DNA of 64,000 bases. Origin: Psychrobacillus sp048572895. GTDB taxonomy: Bacteria; Bacillota; Bacilli; Bacillales_A; Planococcaceae. The translations under genes and the position numbers were made by a program. How positions within the stretch are numbered: the first letter of the stretch is position 1; each line of letters begins with the position of its first letter. The stretch spans positions 3,720,001 to 3,784,000 of the forward strand of contig NZ_CP183878.1 in the NCBI RefSeq assembly GCF_048572895.1, read 5' to 3'. This document shows, one piece after another, positions 51,319-60,362 of the stretch. The notes under the pieces are model-generated. The model saw only the letters and a list, made by a program, of their open reading frames with translations, made no database searches and was not told where the DNA came from.

Positions 51319-52923
51319 TTCTGTTTCTGGAAAGAAAGCTTGAGCGGTTGGTATATTCACTAAACTTGGTCCCGCTGTTGCAATTGCATTTTGAATAGTA
51401 GATTCTAACTCGCCCTCTTCTTTGACTCCAAAGGCTGTCCAACCACATGCCTCTGCTACTTTTACAAAGTCAGGATTCGTAAGTTTAGTGCCTATTTCCT
51501 TTAAACCTGCCGCTCGAATTTTATCACTTTCCATCTGCAAGGATCCATTATTAAATACAATAACGGTAATATCTGAATTGTATCGAGTAGCAGTCAAAAG
51601 ATCTGCAAGCGTCATCTCGAGACCACCATCCCCTACAATAGCAACTACCTGTTTCTTCGGTTTTTCCATTTTCGCTGCGATTGCTGCTGGTAGCCCAAAG
51701 CCCATTGAACGCCAATAACCTGAAAAAAGTATACTTTGCTTACTTTGACGGAAATTACGATTCATCCAGACGGTTACATCTCCAGTGTCAACCGTTAGTA
51801 TGGCGTCTTCTTTAACTGATCGCTCTATGGCCCGAACAATACGTGAAGGATGTAACGGGTAATCGTTATTTTTCCCCTCCTGTTCGTTTTCATTGGCCCA
51901 TTTTGTTTTTATTTGTTCAATACGATTAAGCCATTCGGTATTCGGCTCATATCCATTGATAAACTCCGGAAGAAGTGGAACAACTTGCTCTGTTTTACCT
52001 TTAATAGCAAGTTCTACAGGGATACCACTTGTAGCACTCTCTATATGTGTATCAATCTGAATGATTCTTGCTTTCTCAGGAACATAACCTTCTGGCCACC
52101 AGGATACACCGGCTAGAAGTACAACATCAGCCTCTTTAAAAACTTCCGCTGCATGAGGATTTCCTCCTTCACCAATTCCCTGGAGAAGACATGGAGTTGC
52201 TTCCTCAAAAAGCCCTTTTCCGCCGAAGCTCGTAATAATACCTGCTCCCCATATCTTAGATAAGCTTTCGATTGCTTCAGTGGCTTTCTGGGCTCCTGCA
52301 CCAGCTAAGATAATTGGAGATTTTGCCGTTTTCATCAGAGATGCTACTTCAGTCAAATCATCACTTCGGAACGTTTCTGCTCCCTCGATAACTTTAGGAA
52401 GCGGTCTAGCCTCCACTTGCGTTTCTTTTTCAAATAAATCCTTTGGGATAGATAGATGAGTAACCGCTCGCTGTTGCAATGAAATTTGAGTAGCTTTTTG
52501 TAGTAATTCTACAATTGCATCTTCACTTGCTAAATTGGCCGAGTAAGTAGCAAATGGTTTGAAAAGCTCTTGCTGATCTACATATTGCTGGAAGTCAGTT
52601 CCAATTTTATTCAACGGAGCTTGACCTGTAAGTGCTAGTACTGGTGCCTTGTCTGCGTATGCATCCCCTAGCCCGTTTAATAGATTGGTTGCTCCCGGTC
52701 CCATCGTAGACGTACAAACAGCAAGTTTTCCAGTAAGCTTCGCCTCTGCAGAAGCCATAAAGGCTGCCACTGATTCATGTTTCACTGCAATAAATTCAAT
52801 GTTATCTTGCTTAGCTAGTGCATCCAATAGTCCAATGATTGTATCTCCCGTGACACCATAAATACGCTTAACTCCATAGTAAGACAACTGATCCAATATC
52901 ACTTCAGCTACCGTTTTTCCCAT
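51316..52923 (-). CDS. Thiamine-diphosphate-dependent pyruvate oxidase (YdaP-like)
   Basis: A 535-residue TPP enzyme with three domains: pyrimidine-binding (VKHESVAAFMASAEAKLTGK with the catalytic Glu), a central FAD/nucleotide-like domain (residues about 190-330), and the TPP motif GDGGLEMTLADLLTATRY...NN. It matches pyruvate oxidases (PoxB, YdaP) rather than acetolactate synthase, which has a different regulatory arrangement. It would decarboxylate pyruvate to acetate, passing electrons to quinone. In B. subtilis ydaP is a general stress gene. Confidence 0.85.
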   Translation of the reverse strand: MGKTVAEVILDQLSYYGVKRIYGVTGDTIIGLLDALAKQDNIEFIAVKHESVAAFMASAEAKLTGKLAVCTSTMGPGATNLLNGLGDAYADKAPVLALTGQAPLNKIGTDFQQYVDQQELFKPFATYSANLASEDAIVELLQKATQISLQQRAVTHLSIPKDLFEKETQVEARPLPKVIEGAETFRSDDLTEVASLMKTAKSPIILAGAGAQKATEAIESLSKIWGAGIITSFGGKGLFEEATPCLLQGIGEGGNPHAAEVFKEADVVLLAGVSWWPEGYVPEKARIIQIDTHIESATSGIPVELAIKGKTEQVVPLLPEFINGYEPNTEWLNRIEQIKTKWANENEQEGKNNDYPLHPSRIVRAIERSVKEDAILTVDTGDVTVWMNRNFRQSKQSILFSGYWRSMGFGLPAAIAAKMEKPKKQVVAIVGDGGLEMTLADLLTATRYNSDITVIVFNNGSLQMESDKIRAAGLKEIGTKLTNPDFVKVAEACGWTAFGVKEEGELESTIQNAIATAGPSLVNIPTAQAFFPETE

Positions 52924-53103
52924 TTACTAACCTCTCCTTTATATGTCCATATATATAAAAGATGCCCTTAATCCAAGTGATATAAACTTTTTTAAAGTAT
53001 AAGGAATTAGTAACTATGGATATTATCCATTTTCTTTCTTCGATAGTTTTTTGTTTAATTATTTAGTAGACCCTTGAAAAAATCTCATAAGTATTTAAAT
53101 AGA

Positions 53104-53145
53104 AAAAACGTTCATAAAGTCTCGTGAAAGACTCCATGAACGCCT
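53104..53145 (-). terminator. Terminator of the azoreductase gene
   Basis: A 17-bp stem with one internal mismatch (GCGTTCAT, AGTCT and complements) is followed by TTTTTT on the minus strand. Confidence 0.8.
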
Positions 53146-53156
53146 ATTAATAATTT

Positions 53157-53789
53157 TTAAACTAATTGTTTAGAAAGTTTTGCAGCAGCTGCTTTTACTT
53201 TTTCTAAGCCTTCTGCAACAATTGCTTCTGTTTGATCAGGAGCTGCAGCATGACCTTCAATTACAACTTCATCAACGATTTGCATACCGAAAACGCCACC
53301 TAATACATTTTTCATGTAGTTAACTGCCATTTCCATTGGTGCTGCTTCTGGTGAAGAATAAATACCACCACGAGCATTTAGAATCACTGCTTTTTTATCA
53401 GTCAATAATTGTACTGCTTGACCATTTTCGTCATATTTGAAAGAGAAGCCAGCTTGGTAAATATAGTCGATAAACACTTGTAACGGTGCTGGAATTGTTA
53501 AGTTCCATAATGGGAATGCAAATACTACTACATCAGCAGCAGTTATAGCATCCATTGCTTTTTGTTTAGCCGCTATTAAACGAGCTTCTAAATCTGTTAA
53601 CTCTAATCCCTCTGATAATTTACCAAATGCATTAAAAAGATCTTGTCCGATAAAAGGCATGTCTTCTGCAAACACATCATAAGTTGTTACGTTTGCGCCT
53701 TCTAAGTTTTCCATAAATGTATCGTACATTCTGCTAGAAATACCTTCTGCAGAAGGGCGGTTGTTTGCTTTAACTACTAAAATATTCAT
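53157..53789 (-). CDS. azoR: FMN-dependent NADH-azoreductase
   Basis: A 210-residue flavodoxin-like quinone/azo reductase: FMN-phosphate loop VKANNRPSAEGISSRM, FAFPLWNLTIPAPLQVFIDYI, and NARGGIYSS. It reduces quinones and azo compounds by two electrons, protecting against electrophile stress. ATG at 53789 follows TGGAGG. In B. subtilis azoR1 is controlled by the HxlR-type repressor YodB; an HxlR gene is 3.5 kb away here. Confidence 0.9.
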   Translation of the reverse strand: MNILVVKANNRPSAEGISSRMYDTFMENLEGANVTTYDVFAEDMPFIGQDLFNAFGKLSEGLELTDLEARLIAAKQKAMDAITAADVVVFAFPLWNLTIPAPLQVFIDYIYQAGFSFKYDENGQAVQLLTDKKAVILNARGGIYSSPEAAPMEMAVNYMKNVLGGVFGMQIVDEVVIEGHAAAPDQTEAIVAEGLEKVKAAAAKLSKQLV

Positions 53790-53912
53790 GAATAATTCCT
53801 CCAATGTTTATAATAACATCTGTAATCCTAACAGACTTTTTAGTAGACTTGCAATTACTTTGAATTCGAAATGTATAATATTATTATATTAGTTCACGAT
53901 TTCTTCACAAAT

Positions 53913-55067
53913 TTAGTAGTTTAACCTAGTACGCGTGGCTAGAATAATAATTATTGCCGGAACAGTACATAAGACCATCCCTAAAAAAGATAAACCTGGT
54001 TGAATTTCATATAGATATCCCCCCATAAATGTTAGAATAGCTGTGCTTAAACTTAAAGCTAGACCCGAATAAATACCCTGAGCGTTGGCAATTTGTTGTT
54101 TCGGTAAGGAGGAGTTCAAATAACGGATAAAAGCAATATGCGCCATCCCGAAAGACAGGGCATGCAATGCTTGGGAAACAATAAATATACCCACATTCGG
54201 AAATACATAGATTAACACCCAGCGAAGTGTGGACCCACCCCCAGCTAATAAGAGTAACGAGGAAGGTCTCCATTTAGACAAAAAGCTATCTGCCTTCAAA
54301 AAATATAAAACCTCAAATAGTACGGCAATATTAATAATCATTCCGATATAAAATGGATTCACATGCAATTCTTGTAAATAAATATATCCATAATTGTAAT
54401 AAGCAGCATGAGCACCCTGTAGTAAAAATACGACAATCAATACTACTGGAAAAGTTTTTACCTTCCATAATTGCTTCATCGACAGCTTTTGCTTCCTATC
54501 TTCTGTAGTTGGTTTGGTAAGCAAAGGTGCTGGAGTTGGCATGAATTGCTTGAACATCAAAAATATTAATCCTGCAATCATACTCCAAAGAATCACTTTC
54601 TCTCCCCAAAATCCTGTTAACATACTTATAATAAGAACCGCAATGACAAATCCAATCGATCCATAAGAACGACTTTTACCGTAATGTACCTTTCCATGTT
54701 GTACAAGTGCAGATGCCCCGCTTTCAATGGCTGGCATCAATGTCGGATACACTAAATTAAATAATAAAGTGATTAGTAGCAACGCCATGCTAGTTGTTGC
54801 TGGTATATAGAAAACAGCTGCAAGTAAGGCCAATATAGTAAAGGTAATAATTACTTTTTTGTTACTCATATATTTAGACATTAAAGGAAATACAAACATT
54901 GTTGCTGCCGCACGCGCAACTAAACCAAATGCCATAATCATACTTGCATCAGCTACAGTTAAATTCTTTGCTTGCACTAACCAGCCAGTCCAGTATGGTA
55001 AAAAGATTCCCCATGTAAAAAAGAAGACAAAAAAGCTCTGTGAAAGCCAGCGTTGATTGTTTACCAT
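53913..55067 (-). CDS. MFS transporter, MFS_1_like (phenylpropionate permease-type)
   Basis: A 384-residue protein with 12 helices: FFVFFFTWGIFLPYWTGWLV at the N-terminus, and GKSRSYGSIGFVIAVLIISML, the RSYGSIGF motif typical of the HcaT/LacY-like MFS group. Substrate unknown. It is divergently transcribed from a Crp/Fnr regulator, with a small palindrome between the genes, so control by that regulator is plausible. Confidence 0.82.
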   Translation of the reverse strand: MVNNQRWLSQSFFVFFFTWGIFLPYWTGWLVQAKNLTVADASMIMAFGLVARAAATMFVFPLMSKYMSNKKVIITFTILALLAAVFYIPATTSMALLLITLLFNLVYPTLMPAIESGASALVQHGKVHYGKSRSYGSIGFVIAVLIISMLTGFWGEKVILWSMIAGLIFLMFKQFMPTPAPLLTKPTTEDRKQKLSMKQLWKVKTFPVVLIVVFLLQGAHAAYYNYGYIYLQELHVNPFYIGMIINIAVLFEVLYFLKADSFLSKWRPSSLLLLAGGGSTLRWVLIYVFPNVGIFIVSQALHALSFGMAHIAFIRYLNSSLPKQQIANAQGIYSGLALSLSTAILTFMGGYLYEIQPGLSFLGMVLCTVPAIIIILATRTRLNY

Positions 55068-55130
55068 CTTTTAATCCCTCCCATTACTAGATTGAATGAT
55101 AGCATGAGTCAAATTATAATAATAGGAGAT

Positions 55131-55149
55131 ATCTCATATATTTGAGAGG
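55131..55149. promoter_or_regulatory. Candidate operator between MFS and Crp/Fnr genes
   Basis: TCTCA and TGAGA flank TATATT in the divergent promoter region, directly before the regulator's ribosome site. A short dimer-type palindrome, evidence by position only. Confidence 0.35.
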
Positions 55150-55162
55150 AGGATGACCAAAT

Positions 55163-55828
55163 ATGAATACGCTAAATGAAGCAGAAAAAGCATATTACTT
55201 AAAAAACTACACAATTCAGTCATTTTTTTCTTTTGACATTTCTCCCTTTGTACAGGTTTTTCAATTTGACAAGGGGGATTTTATCATTCAAGAGGGGGCA
55301 GAACCTGAATATCTCTTTTATATGGTGGAAGGAAAGGCAAAACTCTATGTAACTCACAAAAACGGAAAGGTTTCGTTGATAAACTTTTTAACTTCTCCTA
55401 TATTTATGGGAGAAATCGAACTTTTGAATGAAGAAAAATATTCAAAAAGCATTCAAACTAGCTCAAAATCCATTTGCATTGGAATCGCAATAGAAAAATG
55501 CAAAGAAAAATTATTAGCAGATGCTCACTTTCTAAGGTATTTATGTGTATTTTTGAGCAATAAATCAACTGTACATTCTACCAAATATACAAAGCATCAA
55601 GCGTATCCATTAGAAAACAAACTAGCTGAATTTATACTTTTGTCCTCACACCAAAATATGTATAAGGAAAAACATACGGAAATTAGCGAATACTTTGGCG
55701 TATCCTACCGGCATTTACTTCATACGTTTGCTCAATTATCTCAAGCAGGTATTATAGAAAAAATGAAAATGGGTTACATAATATTAGATAGAGAAAAGCT
55801 TCAGGCATTAGCGGACGAGATAAAATAA
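55163..55828 (+). CDS. Crp/Fnr family transcriptional regulator
   Basis: A 221-residue protein with an N-terminal cyclic-nucleotide-binding-type beta roll (FDKGDFIIQEGAEPEYLFYMVEGKAKLYV, then FMGEIELLNEE) and a C-terminal winged helix (HTEISEYFGVSYRHLLHTFAQLSQAGIIE). No cysteine cluster for an Fe-S centre as in Fnr is seen. Effector unknown. GAGGAGG site before ATG. Confidence 0.85.
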   Translation: MNTLNEAEKAYYLKNYTIQSFFSFDISPFVQVFQFDKGDFIIQEGAEPEYLFYMVEGKAKLYVTHKNGKVSLINFLTSPIFMGEIELLNEEKYSKSIQTSSKSICIGIAIEKCKEKLLADAHFLRYLCVFLSNKSTVHSTKYTKHQAYPLENKLAEFILLSSHQNMYKEKHTEISEYFGVSYRHLLHTFAQLSQAGIIEKMKMGYIILDREKLQALADEIK

Positions 55829-55902
55829 ATGTATCTTCAATTGGATGGTTTTTCTTTGTTTCCACTGATTGAAATTGAATTCTGGCATAAAATACTGCGG
55901 TA

Positions 55903-56047
55903 TGTGGTAGTTAGATCGGGTTCTGTTGTGAATAGCTAGGGTTTTGTGATGGTTGGATTGGGTTATGTGGCGATTATTAGTTTATGTGGTGGATGCTCGA
56001 GCTTTTGTGGTAGTTAAATGAGGTTATGTGGCGGTTAGTCGAACTTT
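55903..56047. repeat. Seven imperfect 21-nt tandem repeats
   Basis: Units begin TGTGG or a variant at 55903, 55924, 55945, 55966, 55985, 56006 and 56027, each 21 nt apart except one of 19. The loose consensus is TGTGGYRRTTRRNTNRGKTTW. No protein frame with a ribosome site covers them. They fill most of the interval after the Crp/Fnr gene. Confidence 0.8.
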
Positions 56048-56068
56048 TATTAAACTTAATTGCATACT

Positions 56069-56113
56069 AAAAAACACCTTGAAACGATTTACTAACTGTC
56101 TCAGGGTGCCTTT
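56069..56113 (-). terminator. Terminator of the LLM oxidoreductase gene
   Basis: GCACC-TGA-AC pairs with GT-TCA-GGTGT across a 12-nt loop, followed by TTTTT on the minus strand. Confidence 0.65.
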
Positions 56114-56130
56114 TTACTATTCAACAAATA

Positions 56131-57186
56131 CTATTTAGCTGTGTATTTTTTAATAGCAGGTAGAATTTCATTGCCAATGAGGTCTATATTCTTCATCAGT
56201 TTTTCAAATGGTACGCCACCGAAATCCATTTGTCCGATATAACGTTGATGGCCAAATACTTCATGCTGATAAAGAATTTTTTCAATGATCTGCTGTGGAC
56301 TTCCGATATTCATGACATTGTGCGGATCTGCTCCTAAAGCAAATGCATCTCTTGGATAACCACTGCCGTTCGATAATTTCATTCCTTCATTAATATAAGG
56401 ATAGTATTCGTTTTGTGCCTGTTGCGTCGTTTCCGCCGCATAGAAGAACCCCGCTGTAGCAACTGGAAGCTCGGCTGGATTATATCCACTGCTTTTAGCA
56501 GCATCTCGATATGCATCAATAGAGCGTTTGAAAGATGAAGCAGGTCCTCCTAAAGTAGCTAAGAACATCGGCACACCAGCATGACCTGCCTTAATTGCAC
56601 TTGCGGGATGTCCACCTACTGCACGCCAAATAGGCAACATCCCATCTTGTGGACGCGGTATAACGCTTGCATCTTTCAATGGTGCACGGAATTGCCCGCT
56701 CCAATTGACGATATTTTCTTGATTTATCTTCAGCAATAACTCGAACTTTTCTTCGTATAACTCCTCGTAATATCGAACATCGTATCCTAACAATTCAAAG
56801 AGACCTATTCTAGATGCACGTCCAGCAACAATTTCTGCACGCCCCTTAGACAGCAAATCTATTGTTGCAAAGTCTTCATAGACTCGTACTGGATCTGACG
56901 TACTTATAATCGATGAAGAACTCGCAATTTTAATCGTATTAGTTGCTTGTGCAATTGCAGCTAAAACAACTGTGTGAGCCTGTGTTGCAAAGTATTCCTG
57001 ATGACTTTCTCCAACACTAAAGAAATCAATACCTGCCTGTTCTGCTAACTTGGCCATTTCTATAATTTCATGTAGGCGCTGCGCAGCAGAAATACGCTCT
57101 CCGGTATGTGGATTCGGCATATGATCCCCTAATGTATATAACCCAAATTCCAATCCTTTGCTTTGATCAATACGATATTTTTCCAT
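56131..57186 (-). CDS. LLM class flavin-dependent oxidoreductase (luciferase-like)
   Basis: A 351-residue TIM-barrel flavoprotein of the bacterial luciferase-like superfamily: EFGLYTLGDHMP, FFSVGESHQEYFATQAH, ASSSSIISTSDPVRVYEDFATIDLLSKGRAEIVAGRAS and the ending MDFGGVPFEKLMKNIDLIG. It probably uses reduced FMN to oxidise a small molecule. It is divergent from an HxlR regulator with palindromes between, so the two are likely regulator and target. Confidence 0.88.
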   Translation of the reverse strand: MEKYRIDQSKGLEFGLYTLGDHMPNPHTGERISAAQRLHEIIEMAKLAEQAGIDFFSVGESHQEYFATQAHTVVLAAIAQATNTIKIASSSSIISTSDPVRVYEDFATIDLLSKGRAEIVAGRASRIGLFELLGYDVRYYEELYEEKFELLLKINQENIVNWSGQFRAPLKDASVIPRPQDGMLPIWRAVGGHPASAIKAGHAGVPMFLATLGGPASSFKRSIDAYRDAAKSSGYNPAELPVATAGFFYAAETTQQAQNEYYPYINEGMKLSNGSGYPRDAFALGADPHNVMNIGSPQQIIEKILYQHEVFGHQRYIGQMDFGGVPFEKLMKNIDLIGNEILPAIKKYTAK

Positions 57187-57267
57187 TTACCTCACCCTTC
57201 TTTTTAAAAAGATTCTCCACTAAGTTATATTCTTATCATATAGTAGTATAGTATTGAAATTCACTTT

Positions 57268-57314
57268 ACGTAAGTACGCACAAAAAAGTGGTATAGTATA
57301 CAAAATGATACTAT
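57268..57314. promoter_or_regulatory. Candidate HxlR operators in the LLM/HxlR divergent region
   Basis: TTACGTAA (57268-57275) sits inside the near-palindrome ACTTTACGTAAGT. A second inverted repeat, TAGTAT-N8-ATACTA (57294-57313), overlaps the TATAGT -10 sequence at 57292-57297. Both lie between the two divergent genes. Confidence 0.45.
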
Positions 57315-57331
57315 TAGGAGGACGCTGTACT

Positions 57332-57685
57332 ATGGATATGGATATGCAACCAGAGCTTTGCAAAGTGGATGATGCTTTAGGTATCTTAGTAGGAAAATGG
57401 AAACCAATTATTTTATTGATCCTTTTGCAAGAAGGTACAAAAAGATTCAGTGATTTAAAACGTAGTGTACCCGGCATAACTCAAAAAATGCTAACAAAGC
57501 AGCTTCGAGAGTTAGAGGAAGAGGATATTATTACTCGTAATGTCTACGCTCAGGTCCCGCCGAAAGTGGAATATTCCATTAGTGAGTATGGAAAAAGCTT
57601 AGAACCCATTTTAGTAGCCATGCATGAATGGGGAACCGCACACACTCTTCATAAAACAAAAAAAGCACAACAACAAACAAGGTGA
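57332..57685 (+). CDS. HxlR family transcriptional regulator
   Basis: A 117-residue winged-helix protein with the HxlR pattern: Cys10 in MQPELCKVDDALGILVGKWKP, FSDLKRSVPGITQKMLTKQLRELEEEDIITR, and PPKVEYSISEYGKSLEPIL. The Cys near the N-terminus is the thiol switch position of the YodB/HypR sensors of electrophiles and disulfide stress. ATG at 57332 follows AGGAGG. Likely regulates the divergent LLM gene. Confidence 0.88.
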   Translation: MDMDMQPELCKVDDALGILVGKWKPIILLILLQEGTKRFSDLKRSVPGITQKMLTKQLRELEEEDIITRNVYAQVPPKVEYSISEYGKSLEPILVAMHEWGTAHTLHKTKKAQQQTR

Positions 57686-57693
57686 TTTGCGAT

Positions 57694-57764
57694 TTGCGAT
57701 TTGGGAGCTTGAACTTGCGATTTGAGGACATGGTGTTGCGATTTGTTGCAGTGGACTTACGATT
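57694..57764. repeat. 21-nt tandem repeat array after the HxlR gene
   Basis: TTGCGATTT-type units start at 57694, 57715, 57736 and 57757, exactly 21 nt apart, directly after the HxlR stop codon (an extra TTGCGATTT at 57687 precedes them). The core TTGCGATTT resembles the TGGCGATTA core of one unit in the array at 55.9 kb. On the minus strand the period gives a 7-residue NRK- repeat, but no ribosome site. Confidence 0.75.
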
Positions 57765-57779
57765 CACTGATTTTCCCTA

Positions 57780-57812
57780 TAAAAATGGCTCCTAATTAGT
57801 AAGGAGCCGTTA
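57780..57812 (-). terminator. Terminator of the ElaA-like operon
   Basis: CGGCTCCTT pairs with AGGAGCCA over a short loop, followed by TTTTT on the minus strand. Confidence 0.75.
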
Positions 57813-57826
57813 CTTCTGTAGAATTC

Positions 57827-58270
57827 CTATTCTATTTCTCTAGCTGGGATCACCATATCAATATGAGGAATATTGTCCTCCAAATATACCTCTGACACTG
57901 TTTCAAAACCAAAGGATTTATAGAAATCCTCCAAGTGAGCTTGAGCCTGAGCATAGATAGGCATTCCTGGATAAATAGTTTCGATATACTCCAGTCCCCT
58001 AGCTACAAGCTCTCTACCTAATCCGGATTTACGATGATTCCCGGCCACTAAGACCCTACCAATATGAATAATATCTTCTTTTGGAAACACACGCATGTAT
58101 GCACATAATTCATTATTTTCCTCTTTAAAAATATGCGTGCTAATAAGATCCACGTCGTCTACTTCTGGATATGGGCAATTCTGCTCCACTACAAAAACTG
58201 CCACTCTTTCTTTATAAATACGTTGTAATTCCAAAGCACTTAACTCTTCAAACGCTATATAATTCCACAT
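57827..58270 (-). CDS. ElaA-type GNAT acetyltransferase
   Basis: A 147-residue enzyme with the ElaA motifs: MWNYIAFEELSALELQRIYKERVAVFVVEQNCPYPEVDDVD, and acetyl-CoA loop NHRKSGLGRELVARGLE. Function of ElaA is unknown. ATG at 58270 after AAGGAGTG. The small membrane-protein gene and another GNAT gene lie just upstream on the same strand. Confidence 0.85.
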   Translation of the reverse strand: MWNYIAFEELSALELQRIYKERVAVFVVEQNCPYPEVDDVDLISTHIFKEENNELCAYMRVFPKEDIIHIGRVLVAGNHRKSGLGRELVARGLEYIETIYPGMPIYAQAQAHLEDFYKSFGFETVSEVYLEDNIPHIDMVIPAREIE

Positions 58271-58296
58271 ACATATCACTCCTTACATAAACCCTA

Positions 58297-58491
58297 TTAT
58301 ATACCATCAAATAGACTACCGATAACTCTCCCTACTCCTCTAACTAACCAGAAAACTATACGGAAAGGAAGGAAAAGCAATTCCGGTATCCAAAAGAAAA
58401 CTTCAAAAATAAAATCACCAAATGTGTATCGATCACTATATTTTCTACGGTTCCTCCTAATTTCCTTCTTCGTTTCCCACCGTTCACTCAT
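58297..58491 (-). CDS. Small basic membrane-associated protein
   Basis: A 64-residue protein with a highly basic N-terminus (ETKKEIRRNRRKYSDR) and a long hydrophobic C-terminal half (residues about 27-62) that could form one or two helices. No family recognised. It lies between two GNAT genes with short gaps, so it is probably cotranscribed. Confidence 0.6.
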   Translation of the reverse strand: MSERWETKKEIRRNRRKYSDRYTFGDFIFEVFFWIPELLFLPFRIVFWLVRGVGRVIGSLFDGI

Positions 58492-58513
58492 TATTTACCA
58501 CTTCTTTCTCCAA

Positions 58514-58969
58514 TTATCTATGCCCATCTTTTCTTGCTTGTATATACCCATAATAAGTACTAGTTCCATGCTGGAATAAATCCTTTACCTCAAAACCGCA
58601 TTTCTCATAAAAACTAAAATTATTAGCAGATGTATGAGCAAACCAGTCACCGTGAGGAAGCTTTTGCACACATAATTCCACAAGCTTTTGGCCAATACCT
58701 TTCCCTCGATATTCCGATTGCACTACTAAATCCATTATATTTGCTGCCATTATTTGATCGGAAATGACTCGGACCATTCCAATCATTTCTTCATCATCCC
58801 AAACGGTATATGCCCATGTTGAATTTTCAAATATAAGGGTGAATTTTTCTTTCTGCCAATCTGGTGTTTGCTTACTCCATCCGGCGTCTTTAAAGAGCGC
58901 CTCCACATATTCAGCAGGAATACCCTTTGTCCCTTCTCTAATAACAAGCCCTTCAAAATAATGATACAT
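58514..58969 (-). CDS. GNAT family N-acetyltransferase
   Basis: A 151-residue enzyme: acetyl-CoA loop QSEYRGKGIGQKLVELC and the ANNFSFYEKCGFEVK motif. N-terminal YVEALFKDAGWSKQTPDW is characteristic of small GNATs of the YitI/YvbK kind. Acceptor unknown. First gene of a three-gene minus-strand run. Confidence 0.8.
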   Translation of the reverse strand: MYHYFEGLVIREGTKGIPAEYVEALFKDAGWSKQTPDWQKEKFTLIFENSTWAYTVWDDEEMIGMVRVISDQIMAANIMDLVVQSEYRGKGIGQKLVELCVQKLPHGDWFAHTSANNFSFYEKCGFEVKDLFQHGTSTYYGYIQARKDGHR

Positions 58970-59099
58970 ACGTAACTCCCCCTTTATAGCTTATCAGTAT
59001 ATATACTACATTCAGGTAGATATTCCCTTTTTTAATAAAAGCAGAAAGGAAAAAAGATAAAGGCTGTAGAAGATAGTAGAAGTTAAAGGATGTGACGGT

Positions 59100-60284
59100 A
59101 TGAAGTTAAACAAAAGCTTTCGATCTATCTGGTTAAGTAGTGCCACCTCTGAACTTGGTGGTGCATTTTTTACCTTCTGCAACTCTATACTAATCTATAA
59201 ATATACTGGTTCTGCAACTGCACTTGGCTTAGTGTGGTTAATCTATTACATACCATCTTTTTTTATGCAGCTATTTATAGGACCATATATTGATCGATGG
59301 AGTCGTAAGTATACGATGATTTGGTGCCAATTGGTCCGAGCTATTCTCGCGATGGTATTAGCGATTACTTTGTTCTCCGAATGGTTTTCCGTTTCACTCA
59401 TTTATATGGTTCAGGTTCTTGTTGGATTGATAATGCCTATATTCACCCCTGCCAATCAATCCATTTTACCGACGATTGTCGAGAAAGAACATCTTGAAAA
59501 AGCAAATGCATCTCTTGAAAGTGTTCGTCAAGTGATGGCAGTAATGGGACCAATTAGCGCAGGAGTGTTAGTAGAATATATTGAGGTGAACTGGCTATTA
59601 ATCATTATTTCTATTGCATTTTTATTAAGTACATATAATTTGGCACAAATAAATGAAAGGCATATAAAGCGTGAGGTACGAAAGCCTTGGATAGAGGAGT
59701 TTAAGGAAGGGCTAAATTCTTATTTCGAGCACCCTTTAATTGTTTGGTTAGGTGTTTTCTTCGGCTTTGTTCAATTCGGGGTTGGGGTAACGATTGTGAC
59801 AACACTTCCTTATATTACAACGGTGTTAGAACAACCAACTGTAGCTTATGGATTCTTTATGGCAGGTTTCCCGGTTGGCTATACAATCGGGGCTTTACTT
59901 AGCTCTAAACTAAAGCGGTTGAATGGGATTGGTGTGTTATTTAGTGCCCTCTTTATAGGCGGGTGCACTTATTTATCGCTAGCGTTTACTCCATGGTATT
60001 CCTTAGCCTTAGTAACAGAGGCCATTGCGGGGATCGTTATTGCTGTTTTCAATATTTATAACATCACACTGATTCAAAAACGAATCCCAAATCAGCTCAT
60101 GGGAAAGGTTACATCGGTGCGTCTATTGATCATGCGGCTTATGCTCCCACTTGGTATTTTATTTGCCACCATCAGTGTTCAATTTATCGCAATACGAAGC
60201 CTATATTTAATCATTGGAGCAATCATCTGCGTTACTTCTTTAACTGGCTATACATTCTTGAAAAATAGAGAAGAGATTAAATAA
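59100..60284 (+). CDS. MFS transporter (macrolide-efflux type)
   Basis: A 394-residue, 12-helix MFS protein beginning FRSIWLSSATSELGGAFFTF, with motif A region GPYIDRWSRKYTMIWCQLVRA and TPANQSILPTIVEKEHLEKANA. These signatures are shared with the MefA-like drug/macrolide exporters. Resistance is not shown. GGATGTGA site before ATG. Confidence 0.85.
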   Translation: MKLNKSFRSIWLSSATSELGGAFFTFCNSILIYKYTGSATALGLVWLIYYIPSFFMQLFIGPYIDRWSRKYTMIWCQLVRAILAMVLAITLFSEWFSVSLIYMVQVLVGLIMPIFTPANQSILPTIVEKEHLEKANASLESVRQVMAVMGPISAGVLVEYIEVNWLLIIISIAFLLSTYNLAQINERHIKREVRKPWIEEFKEGLNSYFEHPLIVWLGVFFGFVQFGVGVTIVTTLPYITTVLEQPTVAYGFFMAGFPVGYTIGALLSSKLKRLNGIGVLFSALFIGGCTYLSLAFTPWYSLALVTEAIAGIVIAVFNIYNITLIQKRIPNQLMGKVTSVRLLIMRLMLPLGILFATISVQFIAIRSLYLIIGAIICVTSLTGYTFLKNREEIK

Positions 60285-60362
60285 TATATTTATGGAAAGA
60301 GCCCTCTTACTATTTCAAGAAAGGCTCTTTTTAGGTATTTTACAAATACACGATATTTGAAA

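Noticed and set aside
55903..56047. CRISPR array
   Set aside because: The units are contiguous and degenerate, with no constant repeat separated by unique spacers and no cas genes nearby.
57579..57767. Minus-strand ORF with 7-residue repeats across the 21-nt array
   Set aside because: No ribosome site, and it overlaps the HxlR coding end. The periodicity is explained by the DNA repeat.
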